The notes under the pieces are model-generated. The model was not told where the DNA came from and made no database searches. It saw only the letters and a program-made list of their open reading frames with translations. A program made the translations under genes and the position numbers. DNA of 64,000 nucleotides. Origin: Chryseobacterium camelliae. GTDB taxonomy: Bacteria > Bacteroidota > Bacteroidia > Flavobacteriales > Weeksellaceae. This document shows, in pieces, positions 17,083 through 25,576 of this stretch; the stretch's first letter is position 1, and the number at the start of each line of letters is the position of its first letter. The stretch spans positions 4,154,001 through 4,218,000 of the forward strand of contig NZ_CP022986.1 of the NCBI RefSeq assembly GCF_002770595.1. The letters run 5' to 3'.

Positions 17083-17400
17083 CAGTTGGAGTGTAATATG
17101 GTTAAAGGGTAAGAGTGTTGGAGTGTTATAGGGTTGGAGAGATTTAGGGTTTGAGTGTCTGAGCGTAAAGGATTTGAAATGAGCTAGTGAGTTTTTATAG
17201 TATATGCTTAGGTATTGATGTGACGAGTGGCCTATATTGATCTCGTCTGAATATTAGTCAGAATTTGAAATAGGAGAGGAGATTGATGAAATTAGGTTTT
17301 GATCGCCAGAAAAGCCTATGGAATATCTGTAGTCCTACTGTAAACAGACAATCACACCAGACAGATCCATAAGCTTTTTCAGTGGATCACGAGGCTGTTG
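17083..17400. other. 318 bp intergenic stretch with degenerate G/T-rich repeats
   Basis: Between 17090 and 17165 short units such as GTTGGAGTGT, GGGTTGGAG and GGGTTTGAGTG recur without strict period. No reading frame, tRNA or clear terminator is seen. Such degenerate words are common in flavobacterial intergenic DNA. Confidence 0.5.
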
Positions 17401-17760
17401 TTATTTTTTCTCAATACTGTTGCCAACTCCGCTGGAAGATACAGCCGGTTTTCCGGTCTTCGTAGGAGCGCTTTTGTAATATACTTTATTACTGGTCCCT
17501 TCAACAACAATGCTCGAAACTTTATCTGTCATGATCGTATTACCGGATCCGGATACTTCGAGTCTTGATATACGTCCATTGATAGTAATGATGTTATTGG
17601 CCCCGGAAACTTCAGCGTTTCCGCCTTCTGAGATATAGGTCTTTGTCTGGCCAACGCCCTCAACTGAAATCGTCTTATTGTTTTTTGATTGAGTCCCTGC
17701 CTGTGCACTTACATATTGTACACCAAATAAAAGAATGCATACAGCGGCTAATTTTTTCAT
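17401..17760 (-). CDS. DUF3060-type secreted beta-repeat protein
   Basis: A 119-residue protein with a signal peptide (MKKLAAVCILLFGVQYVSAQ). The mature part has repeated short strands with the pattern x-N-x-I-x-V-x-G (GGNAEVSGANNIITING, RLEVSGSGNTIMTDK, SIVVEGTSNKVYYK), typical of DUF3060 proteins, which probably form a small beta-solenoid. The role is unknown. It stands alone on the minus strand, downstream of the gcvT terminator. Confidence 0.8.
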   Translation of the reverse strand: MKKLAAVCILLFGVQYVSAQAGTQSKNNKTISVEGVGQTKTYISEGGNAEVSGANNIITINGRISRLEVSGSGNTIMTDKVSSIVVEGTSNKVYYKSAPTKTGKPAVSSSGVGNSIEKK

Positions 17761-17818
17761 AATAATGATTTAGGAAACTGATAGCAAGGAAAATGCCAAT
17801 TGAAAAAATGGATAAAAA

Positions 17819-17844
17819 AAGCCGTCCTTTCAAAGGGACGGCTT
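17819..17844 (-). terminator. Intrinsic terminator of gcvT
   Basis: Stem AAGCCGTCCTTT / AAGGGACGGCTT, followed on the minus strand by a T tract. Confidence 0.85.
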
Positions 17845-17865
17845 AGTATATTGTTGTTCCGGTCG

Positions 17866-18942
17866 TTATACGAAAGGGGCCTTCACAACTTTAGCCGGGA
17901 TATTTTTGTTCCTTACCTGGATAAAGATTTCTGATCCCAGTTTGAAATGCGGCTGATCTACGTAAGCCAGTCCCAAACCGATTTTCTTCATCGGGGATTG
18001 GGTTCCTGAAGTTACTTTGCCGATCACGTTACCTTCAGCATCAACCACCGGATAGTCGTGTCTCGGAACACCTTTGTCCGTCAGCTCAAAACCAACCAGT
18101 TTTCTGCTTACGCCTTCTTCTTTCTGTTTGGCAAAGGTATCTTTTGAAACAAAATCCTTATCGAATTTGGTGATCCATCCCAGTCCGGCTTCAATCGGCG
18201 ACGTAGTGTCATCAATGTCGTTTCCGTACAGGCAGAATCCTTTTTCCAGTCTCAGGGTATCTCTGGCAGCCAGTCCGCAAGGGATGATGCCTTCTTCTTT
18301 TCCGGCTTCCATGATGGCATCCCAAAGTTTCTCAGCCGATTCGTTCTTAAAGTAGATTTCGAAACCGCCGCTTCCGGTATATCCGGTATTTGAAATGATC
18401 ACGTCGCTTACACCGGCAACGGAACCTACGGTAAAATGATAGTAAGGAATATCTGAAAGCTGAGTGTCCGTAAGTTTCTGAAGAATTTCAGTTGCTTTAG
18501 GCCCCTGAACCGCCAGTAACGACATTTCGTCTGAAGCATTGGTCATTTTTGCCCCGAATGTATTGTGTTTTGAGATATGATCCCAGTCCTTTTCGATATT
18601 GGAAGCATTAACAACCACGAAATACTTTTCGTCTTCCATTTTGTACACGATAAGGTCATCCACGATCCCTCCGTTTTCATTCGGAAGGCATGAATACTGT
18701 GCTTTTCCGTTTTCCAGAGCGTCTACGTTATTGGTGGTTACCCACTGTAAAAGTTCCATGGCCCCCGGACCTTCCACAAAAAACTGTCCCATGTGGGAAA
18801 CATCGAATATTCCGGCTTTTTCTCTTACGGCAAAATGCTCTTCCGTAACTCCTGAATATTGTACAGGCATTTCAAATCCTGCGAAAGGTACGATCTTCGC
18901 TCCCAGGGAAACATGTTTGTCGTACAGGGCTGTTTTCTTCAT
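17866..18942 (-). CDS. gcvT: Aminomethyltransferase (glycine cleavage T protein)
   Basis: The T protein moves the methylene group from the H-protein-bound aminomethyl to tetrahydrofolate, releasing ammonia. The 358-residue sequence is typical in length and has [11 protein letters not shown], the folate-site Asp region ([20 protein letters not shown]), and the family blocks [14 protein letters not shown] and [11 protein letters not shown]. It is the last gene of the idi / secreted protein / gcvT group with a 14 bp gap upstream. P and H protein genes are not in the window. Confidence 0.96.
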   Translation of the reverse strand: MKKTALYDKHVSLGAKIVPFAGFEMPVQYSGVTEEHFAVREKAGIFDVSHMGQFFVEGPGAMELLQWVTTNNVDALENGKAQYSCLPNENGGIVDDLIVYKMEDEKYFVVVNASNIEKDWDHISKHNTFGAKMTNASDEMSLLAVQGPKATEILQKLTDTQLSDIPYYHFTVGSVAGVSDVIISNTGYTGSGGFEIYFKNESAEKLWDAIMEAGKEEGIIPCGLAARDTLRLEKGFCLYGNDIDDTTSPIEAGLGWITKFDKDFVSKDTFAKQKEEGVSRKLVGFELTDKGVPRHDYPVVDAEGNVIGKVTSGTQSPMKKIGLGLAYVDQPHFKLGSEIFIQVRNKNIPAKVVKAPFV

Positions 18943-18956
18943 TTTCTATTGTTTGT

Positions 18957-19433
18957 TTATTTCTTTACGCTAAAACTATTGAGGGATTCGCTGAACAGCT
19001 TGCTGTAATTGCCGTTCCAGTATTTCTGTTCACAGTTGACGGAAACCAGGTAAAGGTCTTTCCCTTTCTGGAATACTTTGGTGATCCAGAAAAGCTTATT
19101 CTTTTCATCCGCATATTCATATACGTATTCCGTATATCCTTTTTTACTGCCTCTGCTTTTCACTTTTGATTCGTCATCACCGGATTTGTACAGGTCTATG
19201 ATGAACTTTTTGGTTTCCGTTTTCGGGAGGTTCAGGTCATGGTATTCCGAAATGGTAACGGCTCCTATTTCATTCCCGGGAAAGATGTTGATGATATCGC
19301 TGTCATTCGTCAGTTTCCAGCCTTCAGGGTAGGAGATGGAATAGTGTTCATTGTCATAGGTCTTCGTGGGTACAGTCTGCGCTGATATCAGTCCCGCGGC
19401 GAATAAAAAGAATATTCCGAATATATTTTTCAT
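18957..19433 (-). CDS. Secreted PsbP/DUF1795-like protein
   Basis: A 158-residue protein starting with MKNIFGIFFLFAAGLISAQ, a signal peptide. The mature part begins with YSISYPEGWKLTND and continues VTISEYHD, KFIIDLYKSG, then a C-terminal strand, the order seen in PsbP-like single-domain proteins. Function is unknown. The start overlaps the idi stop (ATGA at 19430-19433), so translation is coupled. The longer frame to 19478 would run into idi and hide the signal peptide. Confidence 0.75.
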   Translation of the reverse strand: MKNIFGIFFLFAAGLISAQTVPTKTYDNEHYSISYPEGWKLTNDSDIINIFPGNEIGAVTISEYHDLNLPKTETKKFIIDLYKSGDDESKVKSRGSKKGYTEYVYEYADEKNKLFWITKVFQKGKDLYLVSVNCEQKYWNGNYSKLFSESLNSFSVKK

Positions 19434-19945
19434 GATCTGAGGTGGTCTTTGTATTCCTGTAAAATAATTTTGAACCACTCCGTAAAATGTTCGGGATTTT
19501 CAGACAGTTCGCGGTCCAGTTCTTCCATGGAAATGTAGCGTACTGCTTCCACTTCTTCACGGTTGAGATAGAATTCATCTTCGTAGGTTCCTGTGAATAC
19601 GTGGTCCAGTTCATGTTCCCAGAGTCCGCTGCCTACATCGGCTTTATAAATGAAACTGAATTTTTCGGAGAGTTCTGCGTCTATGCCCAGTTCTTCCTTT
19701 ACCCTGCGGCGGGCACCTTCCAGATACGATTCATCGGATCTTGGATGCGAACATACGGCATTGGTCCACTGGTTCGGGGAATGGTATTTGCCGGTAGCCC
19801 TTTTCTGCAACAGCATTTCGCCTTTGCTGTTGAATAAGAAAACGGAAAAAGCACGGTGTAACAGTCCGTTGATATGGGCCTGCTGTTTTTCCATAAGCCC
19901 CAGAACCTCATCACCAGGATTCACTAAAACTACGAATTCTTCCAT
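19430..19945 (-). CDS. idi: Isopentenyl-diphosphate delta-isomerase, type I
   Basis: Idi interconverts isopentenyl and dimethylallyl diphosphate for isoprenoid and menaquinone side-chain synthesis. The 171-residue Nudix-fold protein has the catalytic Cys in NAVCSHPR, a Nudix-like helix (ARRRVKEELGI) and the catalytic Glu region WEHELDHVF. ATG 19945 (MEEFVVLVN) gives the usual length; the frame extends upstream to 20035 without conserved sequence. It heads the operon with the PsbP-like gene and gcvT. Confidence 0.94.
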   Translation of the reverse strand: MEEFVVLVNPGDEVLGLMEKQQAHINGLLHRAFSVFLFNSKGEMLLQKRATGKYHSPNQWTNAVCSHPRSDESYLEGARRRVKEELGIDAELSEKFSFIYKADVGSGLWEHELDHVFTGTYEDEFYLNREEVEAVRYISMEELDRELSENPEHFTEWFKIILQEYKDHLRS

Positions 19946-20155
19946 CCCCACAAATGTAAGCCTAATAAATGTATTTTGGAAATTTTTGATGAATATCATA
20001 AGCGAGGTGGCTGAAACAATGGAGATAAGCCTCATTTATACCATGCCTGTATCAGAACAACAGGCCCGTCTGTATTGCGGATTTTTTAAATGTAAAACAA
20101 GTTTAACATACTTTTTACACACAAAAACCTTAACTTCGTAGTTCAAATCGTAATA

Positions 20156-20563
20156 ATGGAGTTAGAACACAAAGACCACATCAGTCCAATTCTTAAGGAC
20201 GGAATCAAAAATTACCTGATCGATATAGACGGAACCATTACGGAAGATGTCCCTAACGAGGAACCCGAAAGAATGGTGACCTGTGAGCCTTTCCCGGACG
20301 CACTGGAAACCATCAACAGATGGTATGACGAAGGCCACCAGATCTGCTTTTTCACTTCCAGAACCGAAAACCTGAAGCAGATTACCATCGACTGGCTGGA
20401 TAAGCACGGATTCAAATACCATAGTGTGCTTTGCGGAAAGCCAAGAGGCGGAAACTACCACTGGATAGACAACCACCTGGTAAGGGCTACACGGTACAAA
20501 GGAAGGTTTACCGACCTGGTGGAAAAACAAGTAACCATAGAAGTTTTTAGAGAAGACGAATAA
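20156..20563 (+). CDS. HAD-superfamily protein
   Basis: A 135-residue haloacid dehalogenase-fold protein. Motif I is LIDIDGTIT (two Asp), motif II FFTSRTE, and a lysine follows in VLCGKPRGGNYHWIDNH, which also holds the acidic motif. Such short HADs lack a cap and act on small phosphoesters. Homologues are sometimes labelled phosphoheptose isomerase, which the sequence does not support. A TAACTTCG box at 20131-20138 is a near match to the -7 consensus. The 3-PGDH gene follows after a hairpin. Confidence 0.8.
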   Translation: MELEHKDHISPILKDGIKNYLIDIDGTITEDVPNEEPERMVTCEPFPDALETINRWYDEGHQICFFTSRTENLKQITIDWLDKHGFKYHSVLCGKPRGGNYHWIDNHLVRATRYKGRFTDLVEKQVTIEVFREDE

Positions 20564-20577
20564 ATTGAATTGAAAGG

Positions 20578-20616
20578 CCGGCCTTTTTTAATCTGTAGGA
20601 GGTTGAAAAAGGCCGG
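20578..20616. terminator. Hairpin between the HAD and 3-PGDH genes
   Basis: CCGGCCTTTTT (20578-20588) pairs with AAAAAGGCCGG (20606-20616) around a 17-nt loop. A shorter alternative AAAGGCC/GGCCTTT sits at its left side followed by T residues. It may attenuate or terminate the HAD transcript. Confidence 0.55.
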
Positions 20617-20645
20617 TTGGATTATAATAACATGATAAAGTATTT

Positions 20646-21605
20646 ATGAAAGTTTTAGCAAACGACGGGCTGGACCAATCCGGCATTGACGCACTTACTG
20701 AAAAGGGCTTTGAAGTGATTACCACCAAAGTGCCTCAGGAATTCCTGATGGATTATATCAATGAACATAAAATCCGTACCCTGCTGGTGCGCAGTGCCAC
20801 ACAGGTAAGGAAAGACCTGATTGACAACTGCCCGTCCCTTGAGATTATCGGGAGAGGAGGTGTAGGAATGGACAATATAGATGTGGATTACGCCAGGGAG
20901 AAAGGCATCCATGTCATCAATACTCCGGCGGCTTCATCAGAATCGGTAGCCGAGCTGGTATTTGCACATCTTTTTTCAGGTGCGAGATTCCTTCAGGATT
21001 CCAACAGGAAAATGCCGGTTTCCGGAGATACGGAATTTGCAGGCCTTAAGAAAGCTTATGCAGCAGGAATAGAGCTGCGCGGAAAAACCATCGGTATCGT
21101 AGGAATGGGAAGAATCGGGCAGGAAGTGGCGAGAATCGCTTTAGGATTAGGCATGAGGGTAGTAGCTGCGGATAACAATGTAGGAAGAGCAAGCATTAAG
21201 GTTAAATTTTATAACAACCAGTTCATCAACGTGGATATTGAAACCGAACCTTTACAGGAGGTCCTGAAGCATTCGGATTTTATAACCCTGCACGTTCCGG
21301 CACAGAAAGACGGCTACATGATCGGTAAAAATGAATTCGACAGCATGAAAGACGGTGTGGCGGTCATCAACTGTTCGAGAGGCGGTGTGATCGATGAATC
21401 TGCCCTGATTGACGCATTGGATTCCGGAAAAGTAAGGTTTGCAGGGCTTGATGTATTCATCAATGAGCCTACGCCATCCAAAGCTGTCCTGAATCATCCT
21501 AAGATTTCCCTGACGCCACATACCGGAGCCTCCACGCTGGAAGCTCAGGACAGGATCGGGTTGTCCCTGGCAGATCAGATCTGCAGCATTTTACAGATTC
21601 ATTAA
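20646..21605 (+). CDS. serA: D-3-phosphoglycerate dehydrogenase (short form)
   Basis: NAD-dependent oxidation of 3-phosphoglycerate, the first step of serine synthesis. The 319-residue protein has the D-2-hydroxyacid dehydrogenase pattern: GRGGVGMDNIDV, the dinucleotide loop GIVGMGRIGQEVA, the substrate Arg in NCSRGGVIDESAL, and the catalytic His in TPHTGAST. It lacks the C-terminal ACT domain, so it is not controlled by serine in the E. coli way. It is a family member beyond doubt; the exact substrate is probable. Confidence 0.88.
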   Translation: MKVLANDGLDQSGIDALTEKGFEVITTKVPQEFLMDYINEHKIRTLLVRSATQVRKDLIDNCPSLEIIGRGGVGMDNIDVDYAREKGIHVINTPAASSESVAELVFAHLFSGARFLQDSNRKMPVSGDTEFAGLKKAYAAGIELRGKTIGIVGMGRIGQEVARIALGLGMRVVAADNNVGRASIKVKFYNNQFINVDIETEPLQEVLKHSDFITLHVPAQKDGYMIGKNEFDSMKDGVAVINCSRGGVIDESALIDALDSGKVRFAGLDVFINEPTPSKAVLNHPKISLTPHTGASTLEAQDRIGLSLADQICSILQIH

Positions 21606-21625
21606 ATCTTTGACATCAAAACAGA

Positions 21626-21650
21626 AACACCTCTTTTTCAGAGGTGTTTT
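21626..21650. terminator. Bidirectional terminator between serA and mscL
   Basis: A perfect 9-bp stem AACACCTCT / AGAGGTGTT with a TTTTC loop; T residues on the plus strand side and A residues on the other serve the convergent genes. Confidence 0.85.
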
Positions 21651-21654
21651 TAAT

Positions 21655-22035
21655 TTATAATGTATTTTTGCTTTTAAGGATATCCCGGATTTCCATAAGG
21701 AGCTTCTGGTCCTGGGTGGGGCCTGCCGGAGCAGCTTCCTCTTTGCGGACAATCCTGTTGGCCGCCTTGACTATCCAGAACAGCACAATGGCAATACAAA
21801 GAAAGCTGATAACAGCAGACAGAAAATTACCGTAGGTAACGCCGTTCCATGACAGCTTTGATATATTTTCCGCGCCGGCTGCTTTCAGGGCAGGATTAAG
21901 GATCAGCGGTGTAATGACATCTTCCACCAGTGAAGAAACGATTTTCCCGAACGCGCCTCCGATAATTACACCGACAGCCAGATCGAGAACATTGCCTTTA
22001 AATGCAAAAGACTTGAATTCTTTAATCAATCCCAT
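21655..22035 (-). CDS. mscL: Large-conductance mechanosensitive channel
   Basis: MscL opens on membrane tension to release solutes during hypo-osmotic shock. The 126-residue protein has the N-terminal amphipathic helix (MGLIKEFKSFAFKGNVLDLAVGVIIGGAFG), TM1 with the gate region, an external loop, TM2 (FLSAVISFLCIAIVLFWIVKA) and a C-terminal helix. It is a single-gene unit read leftwards. Confidence 0.96.
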   Translation of the reverse strand: MGLIKEFKSFAFKGNVLDLAVGVIIGGAFGKIVSSLVEDVITPLILNPALKAAGAENISKLSWNGVTYGNFLSAVISFLCIAIVLFWIVKAANRIVRKEEAAPAGPTQDQKLLMEIRDILKSKNTL

Positions 22036-22212
22036 AATTTATATTTTTTATATTTTTCAAAATGATTTTAAAAATATAAAAATTTTCAGATATTTTTTGT
22101 CTTTTTTCCTTAAAATTATCTATTTCGTATTGATTTAATCCCGATACAAAGATGAAATTCCTTCCGGATCGAAAAATATTCGTACCTTTTTCTGACCAAA
22201 TTTAAAATATCC

Positions 22213-23730
22213 ATGAAAATATTGACTTCTGAAGACATCCGGAAATGTGATCAATACACCATACTCCATGAGCCGGTCTCATCCGTACAATTGATGGAAC
22301 GTGCTGCATTAGCCTGCACCAATTGGATTGCCGAGCATTGCAAGAGCCATAAGAATATAGCTGTTTTCTGCGGTACCGGCAACAACGGGGGAGACGGACT
22401 TGCCATAGCAAGGCTGCTGCATTCGAAAGGGTTTGATGTAGAGATTTTTACCAACAACCTGAAAGCTAAATTTTCCGAAGACGCTGCAGCGAACCTGAAA
22501 AAACTAAGGGATATTCCCGGCCTTTCGGTAAAGAGCTTTAAAGATAAGCTCAACTACCGCTTTGACAGTAAGACAATCATTATTGATGCACTTTTCGGGA
22601 CCGGACTTTCCAGGCCTCTGGAAGAAGACTATAAAGAAGTGGTTACCCAGCTGAATGCAATGTCAAACATCAGAATTGCGATTGATATCCCGTCCGGCCT
22701 TCCGGCAGATGGCACGATAGCCGAAGACGCTGTAGTCCTTAAAGCAGACTATACCCTGAGTTTCCAGTTCTGGAAGAAAAGTTTCCTCCACCCGGAAACC
22801 GGGAAATTTGCCGGAAAGGTCGTGATCCTCGACATCCACTTAAGCGAAGATTTTATTGAGGCAACAGATACAAATGACTATGTGATTGACGATAGCGTCA
22901 TCGAAAGTATCTTCATACCCAGGGAAAATTTTACCCACAAAGGCAGTTATGGAAAAGTATTGGTGGCAGCCGGAAGTTACGGGAAAATAGGCGCAGCGGT
23001 CCTGGCGACAAAAGCTGCCCTCAGAACCGGTGCAGGGCTCACACTTACGCTGGCTCCTGCATGCGGATACAGAATTTTGCAGGCCTCCTGTCCCGAAGCA
23101 ATGTTTATTGAAGGTGGTGACAGGTATACCACTCATTTCGAACATGATGAAGACGCCGTATACGGAATCGGACCCGGATTAGGTAAAGAACCTGAAACTG
23201 CTGCTGCCCTGATGAAATTCCTGAAAAAGCATAAAAAACCTTTGGTGCTTGATGCTGATGCCCTTAATATGCTGGCAGAAAATGAAAAATACCTCAGACT
23301 GATCCCGGAATATTCCATCATTACGCCCCATCCGAAGGAATTCGAAAGGCTGTTCGGGAAAACAGACAACTCATTTGAAAGGGTAGCGCTGGCCCGCAGG
23401 AAGGCAGCTGAATATAAGATTCACATTGTACTCAAAGACCACCACACCCAGGTTATAAGTCCGGATGGAAAGGTATTTTATAATATCAACGGAAATTCAG
23501 GGCTCGCCAAGGGCGGAAGCGGCGATATCCTGACCGGCATTATTACTTCGCTTCTGGCGCAGGGCTACTCTGAAGAAAATGCCGCCATGCTCGGCATCTG
23601 GCTTCACGGCAGGGCGGCCGACTTTGCCGCTGAGAAACATTCAAAAGAATCAATGTTGCCTACCGATGTCATCGATGCCTTAAGCCGCGCTTTTGAAGAG
23701 CTGAATAAAAAGGTAATGGTAAAACTATAA
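22213..23730 (+). CDS. nnrD: Bifunctional NAD(P)H-hydrate repair enzyme
   Basis: Repairs NADHX and NADPHX. The 505-residue protein joins two domains: an N-terminal YjeF_N epimerase (about 1-210, with FCGTGNNGGDGLAIAR) and a C-terminal ADP-dependent dehydratase of ribokinase fold (about 225-500, with GIGPGLGKEPE, VLDADALNML, ITPHPKEF and KGGSGDILTGI). Both halves appear intact. It is monocistronic with a terminator shared with lgt. Confidence 0.95.
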   Translation: MKILTSEDIRKCDQYTILHEPVSSVQLMERAALACTNWIAEHCKSHKNIAVFCGTGNNGGDGLAIARLLHSKGFDVEIFTNNLKAKFSEDAAANLKKLRDIPGLSVKSFKDKLNYRFDSKTIIIDALFGTGLSRPLEEDYKEVVTQLNAMSNIRIAIDIPSGLPADGTIAEDAVVLKADYTLSFQFWKKSFLHPETGKFAGKVVILDIHLSEDFIEATDTNDYVIDDSVIESIFIPRENFTHKGSYGKVLVAAGSYGKIGAAVLATKAALRTGAGLTLTLAPACGYRILQASCPEAMFIEGGDRYTTHFEHDEDAVYGIGPGLGKEPETAAALMKFLKKHKKPLVLDADALNMLAENEKYLRLIPEYSIITPHPKEFERLFGKTDNSFERVALARRKAAEYKIHIVLKDHHTQVISPDGKVFYNINGNSGLAKGGSGDILTGIITSLLAQGYSEENAAMLGIWLHGRAADFAAEKHSKESMLPTDVIDALSRAFEELNKKVMVKL

Positions 23731-23736
23731 AATAAG

Positions 23737-23775
23737 AAAGGCAAATCTACCTATGCAGATTTGCCTTTCTTTTTA
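23737..23775. terminator. Bidirectional terminator between nnrD and lgt
   Basis: A 12-bp perfect stem (AAAGGCAAATCT / AGATTTGCCTTT) with an 8-nt loop, followed by a T tract on the plus strand. Confidence 0.88.
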
Positions 23776-23787
23776 TTTATGTGTGCA

Positions 23788-25056
23788 TCAATCAGGTTTT
23801 TCGTTCTCTGCCTGAGTAATGGTAAACTTTTTAGAAACGATCATGATGATGACTCCTGCAATCATGAAAGGGATTGACAGTACCTGTCCGGTGTTTAATG
23901 ATCCTATCTGGATGAATTCGTCCCCCTGGGGCATCTTCAGAAATTCTACAAAGAACCGGATGGCCCAGAGAATAATGAAGAACAGTCCGAACAACCATCC
24001 CTGCTGGTACTTTTTGTTTGTTTTCCTGTACAGGATCCATAGTAAAATAAACAGGCATACATAGCCGAAAGCTTCAAACAGCTGGCTGGGATACCGCGGA
24101 ACAGTCACTCCGTATTCGCTGCTCTGCTGCGGAAATAGTAGAGCAAAAGGGGAATTGGGATCTACTGGTTTCCCGATGATTTCAGAATTGAAGAAGTTAC
24201 CCATCCTTACAAAAGCTCCTCCCAAGGCCACAACGATTCCGAGGCGGTCATATACCCAGAACGGATTCTTTTTGATGATTTTGAAGGAATAGTATAAAGT
24301 GGTGAATATCAATGCAATAGTAGCTCCATGGCTGGCCAGGCCTGAAAATCCGGTAAATTTAAGCCCTCCTTTGGTACTGATCGGTAAAAATACACTCCAG
24401 AAATCTTCCCTGAACAATTCCGGCTGGTAGAAAATGACATGGCCTAACCTTGCTCCCAGGATCGTCCCGATCAGGGTCCAGGTGAACAACGGCTCCAGGT
24501 ATTTCTGGTTCACATTGTCGATCTTGAAAATCCTGGACATCAGCAGGTAACCGAAACCGAATGCAAAAATAAACATCAGGCTGTAGAAGTGCAGGGTAAC
24601 AGGCCCTAAAGTGATTCCTTTCGTAGGATCCCAGATTTTAAAAGGCGTTTCCAGCTTTACCTGATCCGTGGCAGCAATAGGTTTTGATGTTTTTACGGCG
24701 TACTTGAATTGTTCAGCATTTTCTTTGGTGACAGGCAGTTTAAGCATTCTGAAGTCCTTATCAAAAAACTGGTACCCTCCCTGTCCGAATTTTTCCATGG
24801 TTGCAGCGCTGTAATTGAAATAGGAAGGCTCAAAATTGGATTCATTAAGGATAACAAGCGTATTGTCCTCAGTTTTCCTATCTGCAAAGGCATTAAGGTC
24901 CCCGATCTCCGTTGTGGTATAAATCTTAACCGGAGTGCCTGCCGAGTTCACCTTTAAAGTTCCCTCAGACATACCGTCCGGATAGCTCTGGGCAAAAATG
25001 CATTGCGTCATAAAGACCAGTATGAACAGGTAAATCCTGAAAAAAATGCTATTCAT
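23788..25056 (-). CDS. lgt: Prolipoprotein diacylglyceryl transferase with N-terminal extension
   Basis: Lgt transfers diacylglycerol to the lipobox Cys. The core (about residue 136 to the end) carries the signatures ASHGATIAL, FVRMGNFFNSEIIG (Lgt signature, with the essential Arg and Asn) and YPSQLFEA. The protein is 422 residues, against about 260-300 for usual Lgt. The first 135 residues are additional: a signal peptide (MNSIFFRIYLFILVFMTQCIFAQ) then a soluble, probably periplasmic domain (GTLKVNSAGTPVKIYTTTEI.., FDKDFRMLKLPV). It is 27 bp after yidD, so the two may be co-transcribed. Confidence 0.93.
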   Translation of the reverse strand: MNSIFFRIYLFILVFMTQCIFAQSYPDGMSEGTLKVNSAGTPVKIYTTTEIGDLNAFADRKTEDNTLVILNESNFEPSYFNYSAATMEKFGQGGYQFFDKDFRMLKLPVTKENAEQFKYAVKTSKPIAATDQVKLETPFKIWDPTKGITLGPVTLHFYSLMFIFAFGFGYLLMSRIFKIDNVNQKYLEPLFTWTLIGTILGARLGHVIFYQPELFREDFWSVFLPISTKGGLKFTGFSGLASHGATIALIFTTLYYSFKIIKKNPFWVYDRLGIVVALGGAFVRMGNFFNSEIIGKPVDPNSPFALLFPQQSSEYGVTVPRYPSQLFEAFGYVCLFILLWILYRKTNKKYQQGWLFGLFFIILWAIRFFVEFLKMPQGDEFIQIGSLNTGQVLSIPFMIAGVIIMIVSKKFTITQAENEKPD

Positions 25057-25083
25057 GTCTATTTTATTTTTTAGTAGTTTAAA

Positions 25084-25329
25084 TTAAGGTTTTTTAGGGG
25101 GAACAGGATCATAACCGCTCCCGCCCCAGGGGTGGCAACGGGCAATTCTTTTCAGGCCGAGCCACAGTCCTTTGAATGGTCCGTGAACCTGTAGCGCCTT
25201 TACCATATAATGCGAACATGTAGGCTCATAACGGCAGTTCTTGGGTAGCAACGGCGAAATGAACCATTGGTAAAACCGGATCAGAATTACCAAAGGAAAA
25301 GTAATGATTTTATTGAATGCAGGTTTCAA
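25084..25329 (-). CDS. yidD: Membrane protein insertion efficiency factor YidD
   Basis: An 81-residue YidD with the family core: [24 protein letters not shown], then [29 protein letters not shown], including the conserved cysteines. It helps YidC-dependent insertion. No ATG precedes the conserved part; the start is the TTG at 25329, seven bases from a TACTTTTG element (25337-25344), so the leader would be only a few nucleotides. The lgt gene follows. Confidence 0.92.
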   Translation of the reverse strand: MKPAFNKIITFPLVILIRFYQWFISPLLPKNCRYEPTCSHYMVKALQVHGPFKGLWLGLKRIARCHPWGGSGYDPVPPKKP

Positions 25330-25336
25330 AACAATG

Positions 25337-25344
25337 CAAAAGTA
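25337..25344 (-). promoter_or_regulatory. -7 element (TACTTTTG) of yidD
   Basis: An exact TAnnTTTG match on the minus strand, seven bases before the TTG start of yidD. Transcription start would lie within 3 nt of the start codon. Confidence 0.5.
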
Positions 25345-25576
25345 GGGTAAAAAAATAAAAGCGGGATTACATTACCGCGGTTTTGTTGTTAATTGTTGGG
25401 TAATGCATCAATAAAGTGCGGAACCGTTATCAGTGCATCATTTGTGATCGTACGGTACCATATACCGGCATTGTGAATTTTTAATACCTGTTTATTTTGT
25501 TTTATATTTACCGCAAATTCCGGTTCTGCATCCATATGAGTTCGCATCGATGCGCCGTAAAAGACCTGATCTGCTT

